The notes beneath the pieces were generated by a model. The model was not told the DNA's origin. It saw only the letters and a list, made by a program, of their open reading frames with translations, and searched no databases. From Clostridiales bacterium CHKCI006 (lineage in GTDB: Bacteria; Bacillota_I; Bacilli_A; Erysipelotrichales; Coprobacillaceae), in contig FCNA01000028.1 of assembly GCA_900018345.1 (NCBI GenBank), positions 1-64,000 on the forward strand: DNA of 64,000 bases. The letters are read 5' to 3'. Position numbers and translations under genes: made by a program. Shown piece by piece: positions 46,296 to 53,947 of the stretch. The stretch's first letter is position 1. Every line of letters begins with the position of its first letter.

Positions 46296-46700
46296 TTAAT
46301 CGATCGAAATATGTTTTTTCTCAGGGACAACTTTGATTTCCTTAGGAAAACGCAAGGTCAACTCACCATTTTCATAACTTGCCTTGACATATTCTTCAGT
46401 CAGACTATCCCCTACATAAAAGCTTCTGGACATTTTACCAACATAGCGTTCTTGATGGATCATATGTCCGTTCGCTGTAGAAGGATGATGATGTCTTGAA
46501 GCTGCAATCGTCAAGTAACCTTGATCCAGTTCGATACGAATATCTTCTTTCTTGACACCAGGTAATGCGACCTCTAAAACATATTCGCCATTCACTTCTG
46601 TAATATCTGTCTTCATTTCACTGTTCGTATATCCGTTACGATTCCATAATTCATCCAATGTATCATTCCATAAATCACTATTTCCAGGGTAGAATTTCAT
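46296..46700 (-). CDS. small heat-shock protein (Hsp20/alpha-crystallin)
   Basis: A 134-aa holdase. The alpha-crystallin domain runs from ~35: LEVALPGVKKEDIRIELDQG, LTIAASRHH, and RYVGKMSRSFYVGD, with AGELTLRFP-type ending YENGELTLRFPKE. The C-terminal IxI anchor is replaced by VVPEKKHISID. The start at 46700 (MKFYPG) follows AAAGGAGAGG. It is translated from a ~210-nt structured leader behind a CIRCE promoter. It works with ClpB, encoded just downstream. Confidence 0.93.
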   Translation of the reverse strand: MKFYPGNSDLWNDTLDELWNRNGYTNSEMKTDITEVNGEYVLEVALPGVKKEDIRIELDQGYLTIAASRHHHPSTANGHMIHQERYVGKMSRSFYVGDSLTEEYVKASYENGELTLRFPKEIKVVPEKKHISID

Positions 46701-46913
46701 TTTTACCGCCTCTCCTTTCTTTTCCATTTCGTCAGTTTTCCTGACCACAATGTTATTGTACGAAATCGCACCTATGGTACTCTTTCGTACAATGGGTGTG
46801 AAACTAACGTTTTCTTGCACGAAAATCTTGCGATTTCGTACAATCAAACAAGCGTCCTTTGCATCGCATGAGAGAATATATGATATTCTCCATGCAAAGC
46901 ACGCCTTAGTTTC
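46701..46913 (-). promoter_or_regulatory. long structured 5' leader of hsp20 (candidate RNA thermometer/switch)
   Basis: The promoter places the transcript start near 46913, giving ~210 nt of leader. It contains four copies of ATTGTACGAAA or a close variant in alternating orientation: A 46755-46770, B 46783-46793, C 46815-46827, D 46829-46844. A-B (11 bp) plus C-D can form two hairpins. Alternatively A-D pair perfectly over 16 bp around B-C. Further stems are GTGAAACTAA/TTAGTTTCAC (46798-46807 with 46906-46915), 46852-46864 with 46892-46904, and 46872-46879 with 46883-46890. The repeats could instead be protein-binding DNA sites. Confidence 0.6.
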
Positions 46914-46919
46914 ACGCCT

Positions 46920-46947
46920 ATTATACCACAAATTTTAGCACTGTCAA
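46920..46947 (-). promoter_or_regulatory. hsp20 promoter
   Basis: Minus strand -35 TTGACA (46947-46942), 16-bp spacer, -10 TATAAT (46925-46920). Same design as the clpB promoter. Confidence 0.88.
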
Positions 46948-46961
46948 CAAAAGAGTGCTAA
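46935..46961 (-). promoter_or_regulatory. CIRCE operator 3 (hsp20)
   Basis: TTAGCACTG-N9-GAGTGCTAA, identical including spacer to CIRCE operator 2 of clpB, and again overlapping the -35. Confidence 0.92.
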
Positions 46962-47334
46962 AAATCATCTGTTCATTCTGAGAAGTGATCTAAGCATGGT
47001 TAGTACACTCTTTCAACACATAACAGAATATTGATGATTGGTTCTGAAAGATAATCATATCAAAACAATTCATGACTAGAAAAGTATAAATCCAACCTAA
47101 CAGTGATATTCGTTCATCTTCGATTGAGTGAATATCAGCATCTCATCTCTTTTGATGACTTACCTGGTATCAATATGACTTAAAAATGAAACAGTCATTG
47201 ATTTAAGGTAAATCATGTTGAGACCATCAGTACAAAGATTCTCACTATAAATTCATTCAAAATCTGTATTCAAGTACCTATGGCATAGATGCAGCTTTTT
47301 ATATGATCATCGATGATAAGCAATGGATCCGTAT
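46962..47334. other. non-coding or decayed gap between hsp20 and the epimerase gene
   Basis: About 370 bp with no intact gene. It holds an 8-bp inverted repeat (TGATATTC/GAATATCA near 47105-47135) and, at 47222-47338 on the plus strand, a 38-codon open stretch with protein-like composition (YSSTYGIDAAFYMIIDDKQW) but no start or ribosome site, possibly the tail of a lost gene. Confidence 0.4.
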
Positions 47335-47380
47335 CTAAAAACAAGAGGTGCAAAGACCTTAATGGTTCCTCCCTCTTGTT
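47335..47380 (-). terminator. terminator of the epimerase gene
   Basis: Minus strand AACAAGAGG pairs with CCTCTTGTT across a 23-nt loop, followed by TTTTTA; it starts 15 nt after the stop codon. Confidence 0.65.
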
Positions 47381-47395
47381 CTTTTCTTCATTTTT

Positions 47396-48301
47396 CTACA
47401 GACAAAGATTTTCATCAATGAAATGCATAAACGGTTTCTTTTGGACTTCATCAGGGTGCTGCAAATACCAGTCAAAACTCTGCTTCAGCCCCTCTTTTAA
47501 AGGCGTCAGATCAGATAACAATTGCGATTGACGCGATACATCCAACTGAAACGCGTAGGGATAAAAGCTAAAGTAGGCGCGTTGTTCAATAGCCGGATCT
47601 ACATTGATCAAACTAAGCTTCTTACCCGCTATATCATAACAGAGCGCTACCCAATCCAGCACTGAGATTGGCTCGGGATTTCCAGTATTATAAATATGCT
47701 TGGCTGGACGCATATCGAGGATCCGTTCAATCAGCCGACATAGATCCTCAATATAAAAGAATTGCAAAGGCATCGATCCATCACTGGGCAAGTAAAAAAG
47801 GCGTTCCTGCAGGGCGCAATCGAACACAAAGGCTTCCCGATAGACGTTGTTGCCGGGACCATAGAGATAAGGCGGTCTCAGAATATAAGCCTGGGGATCT
47901 CTTGCTAGCAGCGCCTGTTCCGCAGCCATCTTATCGGTACCATAAGTTTTCCAGTAGCGATTCATCCCTAAAGGCGCCTCCTCAACAAAAGGCTGAATGC
48001 CTGTTTCAGGATAAACAGCACTGGAACTGATCAGAATATAGGGTCCTTCATATCTCAGATGCGCATATAAATCTTCGATATCACGCGCATCATAGGCCGT
48101 TACATCAATCACTGCATCAAATATCTCCTCAGATAGATACCCATTTAAATCGTGACGATCGGCCTGAATAAGCCGCACCCCAGGTACCTGTGGACGTGTA
48201 TTCCGATTCAGGACTGTCACCTAATCTCCTTTAGCCACAAAGTACTTTGCGATATACTGACTCACAAAGACTGTTCCTCCGGTAATCAATAGCTTGCGCA
48301 T
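47396..48301 (-). pseudogene. NAD-dependent epimerase/SDR with in-frame amber
   Basis: An extended short-chain dehydrogenase of 301 codons. The ATG at 48301 follows GAGGAGG by 8 nt and begins MRKLLITGGTVFVSQYIAKY with the Rossmann TGGT glycine loop. At codon 27 TAG (48223-48221) interrupts, then the frame continues VTVLNRNTRPQ in the expected register to the end. Other parts are intact: SSSAVY (Ser), YGTDKMAAE (YxxxK pair), LRPPYLYGPGN. Family members usually have Glu, Gln, His or Asp at the interrupted place, so CAG to TAG is the simplest change. Translation could restart at GTG 48220 but would lack the NAD-binding strand. The substrate is likely a nucleotide sugar or similar. Confidence 0.85.
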
Positions 48302-48455
48302 TTTTTTTCCTCCTCATTTTTTTATGCCTCTTCATTTGATTAAAAAAGAGAAGAAATTCATCGTTCGACAAATATTGCTGAATAAGTTTGCTATGATAAT
48401 AGCGTGAACTATGAATTATTCTCCCTAATACCAAATCCCAACAACATAGTCACAC

Positions 48456-48484
48456 AAAAAAGCGAGTCCCTCCCTAGGCTCGCT
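48456..48484 (-). terminator. thrS terminator
   Basis: Minus strand AGCGAG-(12 nt)-CTCGCT followed by T6. Confidence 0.88.
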
Positions 48485-48491
48485 TTTCCTA

Positions 48492-50252
48492 TTATTGTTC
48501 ATCCATATGATGCAGGGCTTTGGTCCGCACTTCTTCTTCGATCATCGCAATGAAATCATCGACTGGTAAAGTCGTTTGTTTCTGATGACCATATTCACGG
48601 TAAGTCACCGTCTTTTCATCACGTTCCTGATTACCTAAAACCAGCTGATATGGAATCTTTTTCATTTGGGCTTCACGAATACGATAGCCTAATTTTTCAT
48701 CACGGTCATCGAGTTCAACACGGAAGCCTTTTTTCGCTAACATATCAACGACTTCTTTGGCGTAATCGAGATGGAATTCATTCTTGACCGGAATGACACG
48801 TAACTGAACAGGCGCTAACCACATTGGGAAAGCTCCGGCAAAATGTTCGATCAAAATACCGATGAAACGTTCAATTGAACCGAAAATAACACGGTGCAGC
48901 ATGACAGGACGCACTTTCTGTCCATTTTTATCAACATAAGTCAGATCAAATCTTTCTGGCAAGTTCATATCCAGCTGGATCGTTCCGCACTGCCATACAC
49001 GTCCCAAGGAATCCTTCACATGGAAGTCCAGCTTAGGTCCATAGAAAGCCCCATCGCCTGGGTTGATCTTGAAATCTTTACCTGCGGCTTTGCACGCTGC
49101 GGCTAAAGCGGCTTCACTCTTTTCCCAGATTTCCAAAGAACCGATATACTTTTCTTCTGGCCGCGTTGAAAGTTCAATGCTGTATGGCAAACCAAGGCTT
49201 GAGTACACTCGATCGATGAAAGCAATCAGACGGACCACTTCACTTTCAATCTGGTCAGCTGTCATAAAGATATGGGCATCATCCTGTGTAAACGTTCTGA
49301 CACGGAATAAACCGTTCAGCGCCCCACTGGCTTCATGACGATGTACCTGTCCCAATTCACCCATACGTAATGGCAGATCTTTGTAAGAACGCAATCCATT
49401 CTTAAAGACTAACATACTGCCTGGGCAGTTCATTGGCTTGATTGCAAATTCGCGATCGTCAACCATGCTGGTGTACATATTTTCCTTATAGTTATACCAG
49501 TGTCCGGAAACTTCCCATAATTCCTTAGACATCATGATTGGGGTCTTGATAAACTGATATCCTTCTTTGGTATGTTCCTCATACCAGTAATTTTCCAAAA
49601 TATTACGTAAGATCATCCCATGGGGTAAGAAGAATGGCATACCAGGTGCATAATCACTCATCATAAAGAGATCCAATTCACGTCCCAATTTCTTGTGGTC
49701 GCGCTTCTTGGCTTCTTCTAATAAATCAAGATAATCCTGCAAGGCTTCCGGTGTATCAAAGCAAACACCGTAAATACGCTGAAGAACCTGATTGTTTTTA
49801 TCGCCTTTCCAGTAGGCACCAGAATGTTTAATTAATTTAAAATTGCGGCACATCTTGACATTATCAACATGAGGTCCGCGGCAAAGATCGACAAAGTCAC
49901 CCTGACGGTAACAACTGATATGCCCATCTTCGAGTCCGCCGATCAGGTCGATCTTATAAGGATCATCCTTAAACATCTCTAAAGCGTCTTCTTTAGAAAT
50001 TTCCTCACGAACGATACGTTTACCATCCTTACAGATCTTTTTCATTTCTTTTTCGATCTTAGGAATATCGTCGTCCTTGATGACATAATCACCTAAATCA
50101 ACATCATAATAGAACCCTTCACTTACAACCGGTCCAACCCAAAACTTCGCTTGTGGCCAAAGATGTTTGATGGCCTGTGCCATGACATGTGCACAGGAAT
50201 GGTTTAAGACACTTAATTTTTCATCTACGCGAAAATCGATGAATTCAGCCAT
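48492..50252 (-). CDS. thrS: threonyl-tRNA synthetase lacking the TGS domain
   Basis: A 586-aa class II synthetase. It begins directly with the N2 editing domain (HSCAHVMAQAIKHLWP, DLCRGPHVDN); the ~60-residue TGS domain of the usual ~640-aa form is absent, and the AAGGAGG ribosome site confirms this start. Motif 2 is in YRHE-like QVHRHEASGALNGLFRVR and motif 3 in PVMLHRVIFGSIERFIGIL. Zinc ligands Cys/His/His are in PMNCPGSM, HRHE and LHR. The anticodon-binding domain is at the C-terminus. Preceded by a T-box leader. Confidence 0.96.
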   Translation of the reverse strand: MAEFIDFRVDEKLSVLNHSCAHVMAQAIKHLWPQAKFWVGPVVSEGFYYDVDLGDYVIKDDDIPKIEKEMKKICKDGKRIVREEISKEDALEMFKDDPYKIDLIGGLEDGHISCYRQGDFVDLCRGPHVDNVKMCRNFKLIKHSGAYWKGDKNNQVLQRIYGVCFDTPEALQDYLDLLEEAKKRDHKKLGRELDLFMMSDYAPGMPFFLPHGMILRNILENYWYEEHTKEGYQFIKTPIMMSKELWEVSGHWYNYKENMYTSMVDDREFAIKPMNCPGSMLVFKNGLRSYKDLPLRMGELGQVHRHEASGALNGLFRVRTFTQDDAHIFMTADQIESEVVRLIAFIDRVYSSLGLPYSIELSTRPEEKYIGSLEIWEKSEAALAAACKAAGKDFKINPGDGAFYGPKLDFHVKDSLGRVWQCGTIQLDMNLPERFDLTYVDKNGQKVRPVMLHRVIFGSIERFIGILIEHFAGAFPMWLAPVQLRVIPVKNEFHLDYAKEVVDMLAKKGFRVELDDRDEKLGYRIREAQMKKIPYQLVLGNQERDEKTVTYREYGHQKQTTLPVDDFIAMIEEEVRTKALHHMDEQ

Positions 50253-50253
50253 A

Positions 50254-50484
50254 TTTTTTCCTCCTTTTCTAAAAAAAGAGACCTCGTCAAAGGACGAAGT
50301 CTCGTGGTACCACCTTTATTCACAATCGTTGACGATTGCCTCTAGTCCTTAACGCGGAAAACGGCGGTCTCTTTCGAGCGCAGCTCATAGGGAGTACCCA
50401 TCATCCTTGCGGGAAATTTTCACCAGCCATTTCCTCTCTAAACGCATCAGAAGATGAACATATCCTATATCTTTGCTTTTATAT
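50254..50484 (-). promoter_or_regulatory. T-box riboswitch of thrS
   Basis: A ~230-nt leader ending with the T-box core AAAGGTGGTACCACG (50303-50317 region) that pairs with the tRNA acceptor end. It is followed by the terminator stem GAGACTTCGTC/GACGAGGTCTC (50278-50302) and T7 (50277-50271). The T-box can instead form the antiterminator. Stem I features such as GGCTGGTGAAAATTTCC and AGAGAGGAAATGG lie around 50400-50440. An ACT in GGGTACTCCC is a candidate Thr specifier, but I could not fold it. Uncharged tRNA(Thr) should turn on thrS. Confidence 0.92.
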
Positions 50485-50488
50485 CTCT

Positions 50489-50516
50489 ATTTTAATCAAA
50501 ATAAGAGAAATGTCAA
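50489..50516 (-). promoter_or_regulatory. thrS promoter
   Basis: Minus strand -35 TTGACA (50516-50511), 16-bp spacer, -10 TAAAAT (50494-50489), starting 6 nt after the pyk stop. Confidence 0.8.
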
Positions 50517-50521
50517 CTAAA

Positions 50522-51949
50522 TTACTTGATCGTAATTAAGTTTAAGAAACTTGTTGTTCCTGGTGCACCTGGTGTACCTCCAGTCACGATCACTGTTTCG
50601 CCCTCTTCAACACCGAATTCTTTTGCCAGCAATTCTGCGTAATTCAACATTGCTTCTGTGCTTGGCACTGAACGGCAAAGCACTGGTGTCACACCCCAAG
50701 ATAATGCTAATTTACGCATGACCGTTTCATCCGTCGTTGCGGCAATAATTGGGCATTCTGGTTTATAACGGCTCATCTTCATCGCTGTATAACCGGAGAT
50801 CGTGAAGGCCACGATGGCAGCAGCATTATATTCATAAGCAATCTGGGCTACAGACATACAGATAGCTTCAGAGTAATCCTTATGGCTGGTTGCAACCGCT
50901 TCGCTGTGGAAACGCTGGTAGTCCAGACCATCTTCGATCTTAGAAGCAATACGTGCCATGGTCTCAACAGCTTCTACTGGATATTTACCGGCAGCAGATT
51001 CACCAGAAAGCATGATTGCATCACTACCATCCATGATGGCATTGGCAACGTCAGAAACTTCTGCACGTGTTGGACGTGGATTCTGCTGCATACTTTCGAG
51101 CATCTGCGTCGCTGTAATAACGACTTTACCCGCTGCATTACATTTACGGATAATATTCTTTTGAATGATTGGTACATCTTCAGCAGGCACCTCAACACCA
51201 AGGTCACCACGAGCAACCATGATGCCATCAGCAACGCGTAAGATGTCATCAATCTTTTCAACACCTTCCTGATTCTCGATCTTAGCAATGACGCGAATCT
51301 GAGGATGATTGTTTTCAACTAATAAACGTTTGATATCGATGATATCCTGTGGACGACGGGTGAATGAAGCAGCGATAAAATCAACACCCTGACGGCAGCC
51401 AAACTCCAGGTCTGCTTTATCTTTTTCAGATAAGTACTCTAACTGTAAGGCAATACCTGGAACGTTGATGCCACGTTTATTTTTGACCACACCATCATTC
51501 GCACAAACACAAACAATATCTGTATCTTCGACATGATCCACTAATAACTGGATCTGTCCATCGTTGACAAGGATGAATCCGCCTGGTTTGACATCTTGAT
51601 ACAGGTTCGCATAAGTAATCGAGAAACGATCACTTGTACCTAAGATCTCCTGGGATGCAATACGTACAACCTGTCCTTTTTTGAATTCAGTCTGACCGCC
51701 TTCAAAATCATGTGTACGAATTTCTGGTCCCTTCGTATCTAACAGAATGGCTACAGGACGATGAAGCTCTTCACAAACGCGGCGCAGCGTCTCGATTCGC
51801 CTACCATGTTCTTCATAGTCACCATGAGAGAAATTTAAGCGCATGACATTCATGCCGGCTTTGACCATTTTTCTTAGTGTTTCTTCATCTTCTGAAGCTG
51901 GTCCAATCGTACAAACAATTCGTGTCTTCTTTTCTACTTCTTTCATCAT
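50522..51949 (-). CDS. pyk: pyruvate kinase
   Basis: A 475-aa enzyme making pyruvate and ATP from PEP and ADP. Conserved stretches are KTRIVCTIGPASE, MRLNFSHGDYEEH, LLDTKGPEIRT, RVIAKIENQEG (catalytic Lys), MVARGDLGVEVP and TATQMLESM. It lacks the extra C-terminal PEP-utiliser domain of Bacillus Pyk. It follows pfkA by 33 nt; this is the usual pfkA-pyk pair. Confidence 0.97.
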   Translation of the reverse strand: MMKEVEKKTRIVCTIGPASEDEETLRKMVKAGMNVMRLNFSHGDYEEHGRRIETLRRVCEELHRPVAILLDTKGPEIRTHDFEGGQTEFKKGQVVRIASQEILGTSDRFSITYANLYQDVKPGGFILVNDGQIQLLVDHVEDTDIVCVCANDGVVKNKRGINVPGIALQLEYLSEKDKADLEFGCRQGVDFIAASFTRRPQDIIDIKRLLVENNHPQIRVIAKIENQEGVEKIDDILRVADGIMVARGDLGVEVPAEDVPIIQKNIIRKCNAAGKVVITATQMLESMQQNPRPTRAEVSDVANAIMDGSDAIMLSGESAAGKYPVEAVETMARIASKIEDGLDYQRFHSEAVATSHKDYSEAICMSVAQIAYEYNAAAIVAFTISGYTAMKMSRYKPECPIIAATTDETVMRKLALSWGVTPVLCRSVPSTEAMLNYAELLAKEFGVEEGETVIVTGGTPGAPGTTSFLNLITIK

Positions 51950-51982
51950 ACTTGTTTTCTACCTCCTATTGATCACACAAAA

Positions 51983-52942
51983 CTAACGAATCTTACGAGC
52001 GTCTTCGTAGATACCAAAATCAGTCTCTCTAGGTTTAGATAACGTTTCAATGATATCCAATCCTTCAAGATGTCCATTGACCACGCTCACGCATTTACCG
52101 CCTTCTCCTTTTTCAAGCAGTTCTACGGCAAAGATTCCCATGCGGCTCGCTAAAACACGGTCACGAGCGCTTGGGCGTCCGCCTCTTTGCATATGGCCTA
52201 ACACATTGGCTCTTGTCTCAAAACCAGTTTCAGCCTGTACTTTTTTAGCTAAAGCGTGAACATCTGTAATGCCCTCCGTAATCACGACGATGGCATGTTT
52301 CTTATCTGACTGTTTTGAAATTTTCAAACATTCAATAATTTTTTCTTCATTATAACCAATCTCACTTGTCACGATCAGTTCGACCCCACAGGCAATCCCT
52401 GACCAGACAGCCAAATCACCACAGCGGCGACCCATGACTTCCAGGATCGTACAGCGCTGATGTGAACTTGAAGTATCTCTTAAGCGATCTAATGCTTCAA
52501 CAATGGTATTTAAGGCCGTATCGAATCCGATCGTTACCTCCGTACGTGGAATGTCGTTATCAATCGTACCTGGAATACCGATACAGTTCACTCCCATTTC
52601 CGTTAAACGCATGGCACCATGATAGCTGCCGTCTCCCCCAATGACAACTAACGCTTCGATACCTGCTTTTTCAAGCTGAGAAATAGCGACCTTGCGTACT
52701 TCCTCATCCTTAAATTCAGGGAAACGCGCACTGCGCAAAATGGTTCCGCCCTGGTTGATGATATTACGCGTCGAACGACGATCGAACTTAATAAAAGAGC
52801 CATCGTATAAGCCTTTGAAACCTTGTTCTATGCCGTATACTTCAATTCCTTTATTTAGGCAAGCTCTTGCAACAGCACGAATCGCTGCGTTCATTCCCGG
52901 CGCATCTCCGCCAGAGGTTAAAATTCCAATACTTCTTACCAT
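51983..52942 (-). CDS. pfkA: ATP-dependent 6-phosphofructokinase
   Basis: A 319-aa bacterial PFK committing fructose-6-P to glycolysis. Features are ILTSGGDAPGMNAAIRA, VIGGDGSYHGA (ATP rather than PPi use, from the Gly after GGD), PGTIDNDI (catalytic Asp), EVMGRRCGDLA and GHMQRGGRPSARDR. Probably allosterically controlled by PEP and ADP, as in relatives. A minus-strand -10 TAAAAT lies near 52980. NagB upstream in metabolism feeds the same substrate. Confidence 0.97.
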   Translation of the reverse strand: MVRSIGILTSGGDAPGMNAAIRAVARACLNKGIEVYGIEQGFKGLYDGSFIKFDRRSTRNIINQGGTILRSARFPEFKDEEVRKVAISQLEKAGIEALVVIGGDGSYHGAMRLTEMGVNCIGIPGTIDNDIPRTEVTIGFDTALNTIVEALDRLRDTSSSHQRCTILEVMGRRCGDLAVWSGIACGVELIVTSEIGYNEEKIIECLKISKQSDKKHAIVVITEGITDVHALAKKVQAETGFETRANVLGHMQRGGRPSARDRVLASRMGIFAVELLEKGEGGKCVSVVNGHLEGLDIIETLSKPRETDFGIYEDARKIR

Positions 52943-53047
52943 AAAACAACCTCACCTTCTTTGTATTTTCCCTATGGTCCTATTTTAACATAGTTTATTT
53001 GAATTGAAAACACAAAACAAAAATGTTGCCCCTTACAAAAGGATTTT

Positions 53048-53947
53048 TTAGCGAAAATTCTTACCGACCAGCTCCATTGGAACGCTTACAGCTTTCACTC
53101 TTTCGACAAGACGTTTGGCCTTGATCATCTCGTCACGTGATTTATTCATCGTATAATGCTGCTCCAGCATCGCTAGATCATACACGCTCGTAAAATAGGT
53201 TGGCAGCTGACGATTCATACGCTCATTTAACAGCGTATACAAGACGTCATCCCGGCCCCAAACACTGAGCGTCTCGGCACCTAGATCATCCAGGACCAAA
53301 TAAGAAACGACCTTCAATTCCGCCAATAGATCCGCTTCTCCCGGATTGTTGAAACGACTCTTCAGATCGGCTAGAAGCTGCGGCATGGATATGAAGGCAC
53401 AGTCTTTCTGATTAATGGCTAGCGCATTGCAGAAAGCGGCCATGACATAAGTCTTGCCCGTTCCCATCTCACCGTGAAGATAGATGCCTTTGGCAGAAGG
53501 CATTGTAATCTGATTCATTAATGCCGTTGCCACCTGCAAGAGATTGCCGCCATTATCATATTGGATATCCTTAAAGCTTGTCTCAAGCAAGTTTTTCGCA
53601 ACATTAGCTTGAATACGATTCATGGCCTGGCGTTTCTTTTCATCCTCCTGCTGTTGTTCACAGGCTTCAAAATAGCGCACAACCTCACCCTGGTCGATGG
53701 TCAAAAGACGCATATAGCCTTTAAAATTCTTCGGACACTGAGCGAGTCCCGGACATGCTTTACATGCATTCAGTTCCCCCACATAATCTAAAAAATCAAT
53801 CCAGTGATCTTCGACAAACCCACGCGACAGCCCAGCTTGCCGCAAAATGGAAAGCACTGAGGTTTCCTGCATGATTTCATCAATACTCTGTTTTTTGCGA
53901 TTTTGCATCGACGCATCAAAGACAACACTTTTTTGAACATGCTCCAT
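53048..53947 (-). CDS. dnaI: helicase loader DnaI
   Basis: A 299-aa AAA+ protein that loads the replicative helicase at oriC and restart sites. The N-terminal zinc-binding helicase-interaction part has CKACPGLAQCPKN. The AAA+ domain has Walker A GEMGTGKTYVM, Walker B YLVLDDLGAE and sensor/arginine finger regions. The start overlaps the dnaB stop by 1 nt (TAATG), with AGGAGG upstream. Confidence 0.93.
   Translation of the reverse strand: MEHVQKSVVFDASMQNRKKQSIDEIMQETSVLSILRQAGLSRGFVEDHWIDFLDYVGELNACKACPGLAQCPKNFKGYMRLLTIDQGEVVRYFEACEQQQEDEKKRQAMNRIQANVAKNLLETSFKDIQYDNGGNLLQVATALMNQITMPSAKGIYLHGEMGTGKTYVMAAFCNALAINQKDCAFISMPQLLADLKSRFNNPGEADLLAELKVVSYLVLDDLGAETLSVWGRDDVLYTLLNERMNRQLPTYFTSVYDLAMLEQHYTMNKSRDEMIKAKRLVERVKAVSVPMELVGKNFR

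Noticed and set aside
46701-46931. N-terminal extension of Hsp20 across the leader in the same open frame
   Set aside because: The upstream start lies before the predicted transcription start and inside the CIRCE/promoter. The added residues are not Hsp20-like, and a proper ribosome site precedes 46700.
48221-48223. TAG recoded as glutamine genome-wide
   Set aside because: trxA, the SLC13 permease, the UvrA-like gene, yqfC, yqfD and the 104-aa gene end at TAG at the expected family length, so TAG is a normal stop here.
48231-48434. Separate 67-aa minus-strand ORF
   Set aside because: It overlaps the ribosome site and first codons of the epimerase in another frame and has no start signal.
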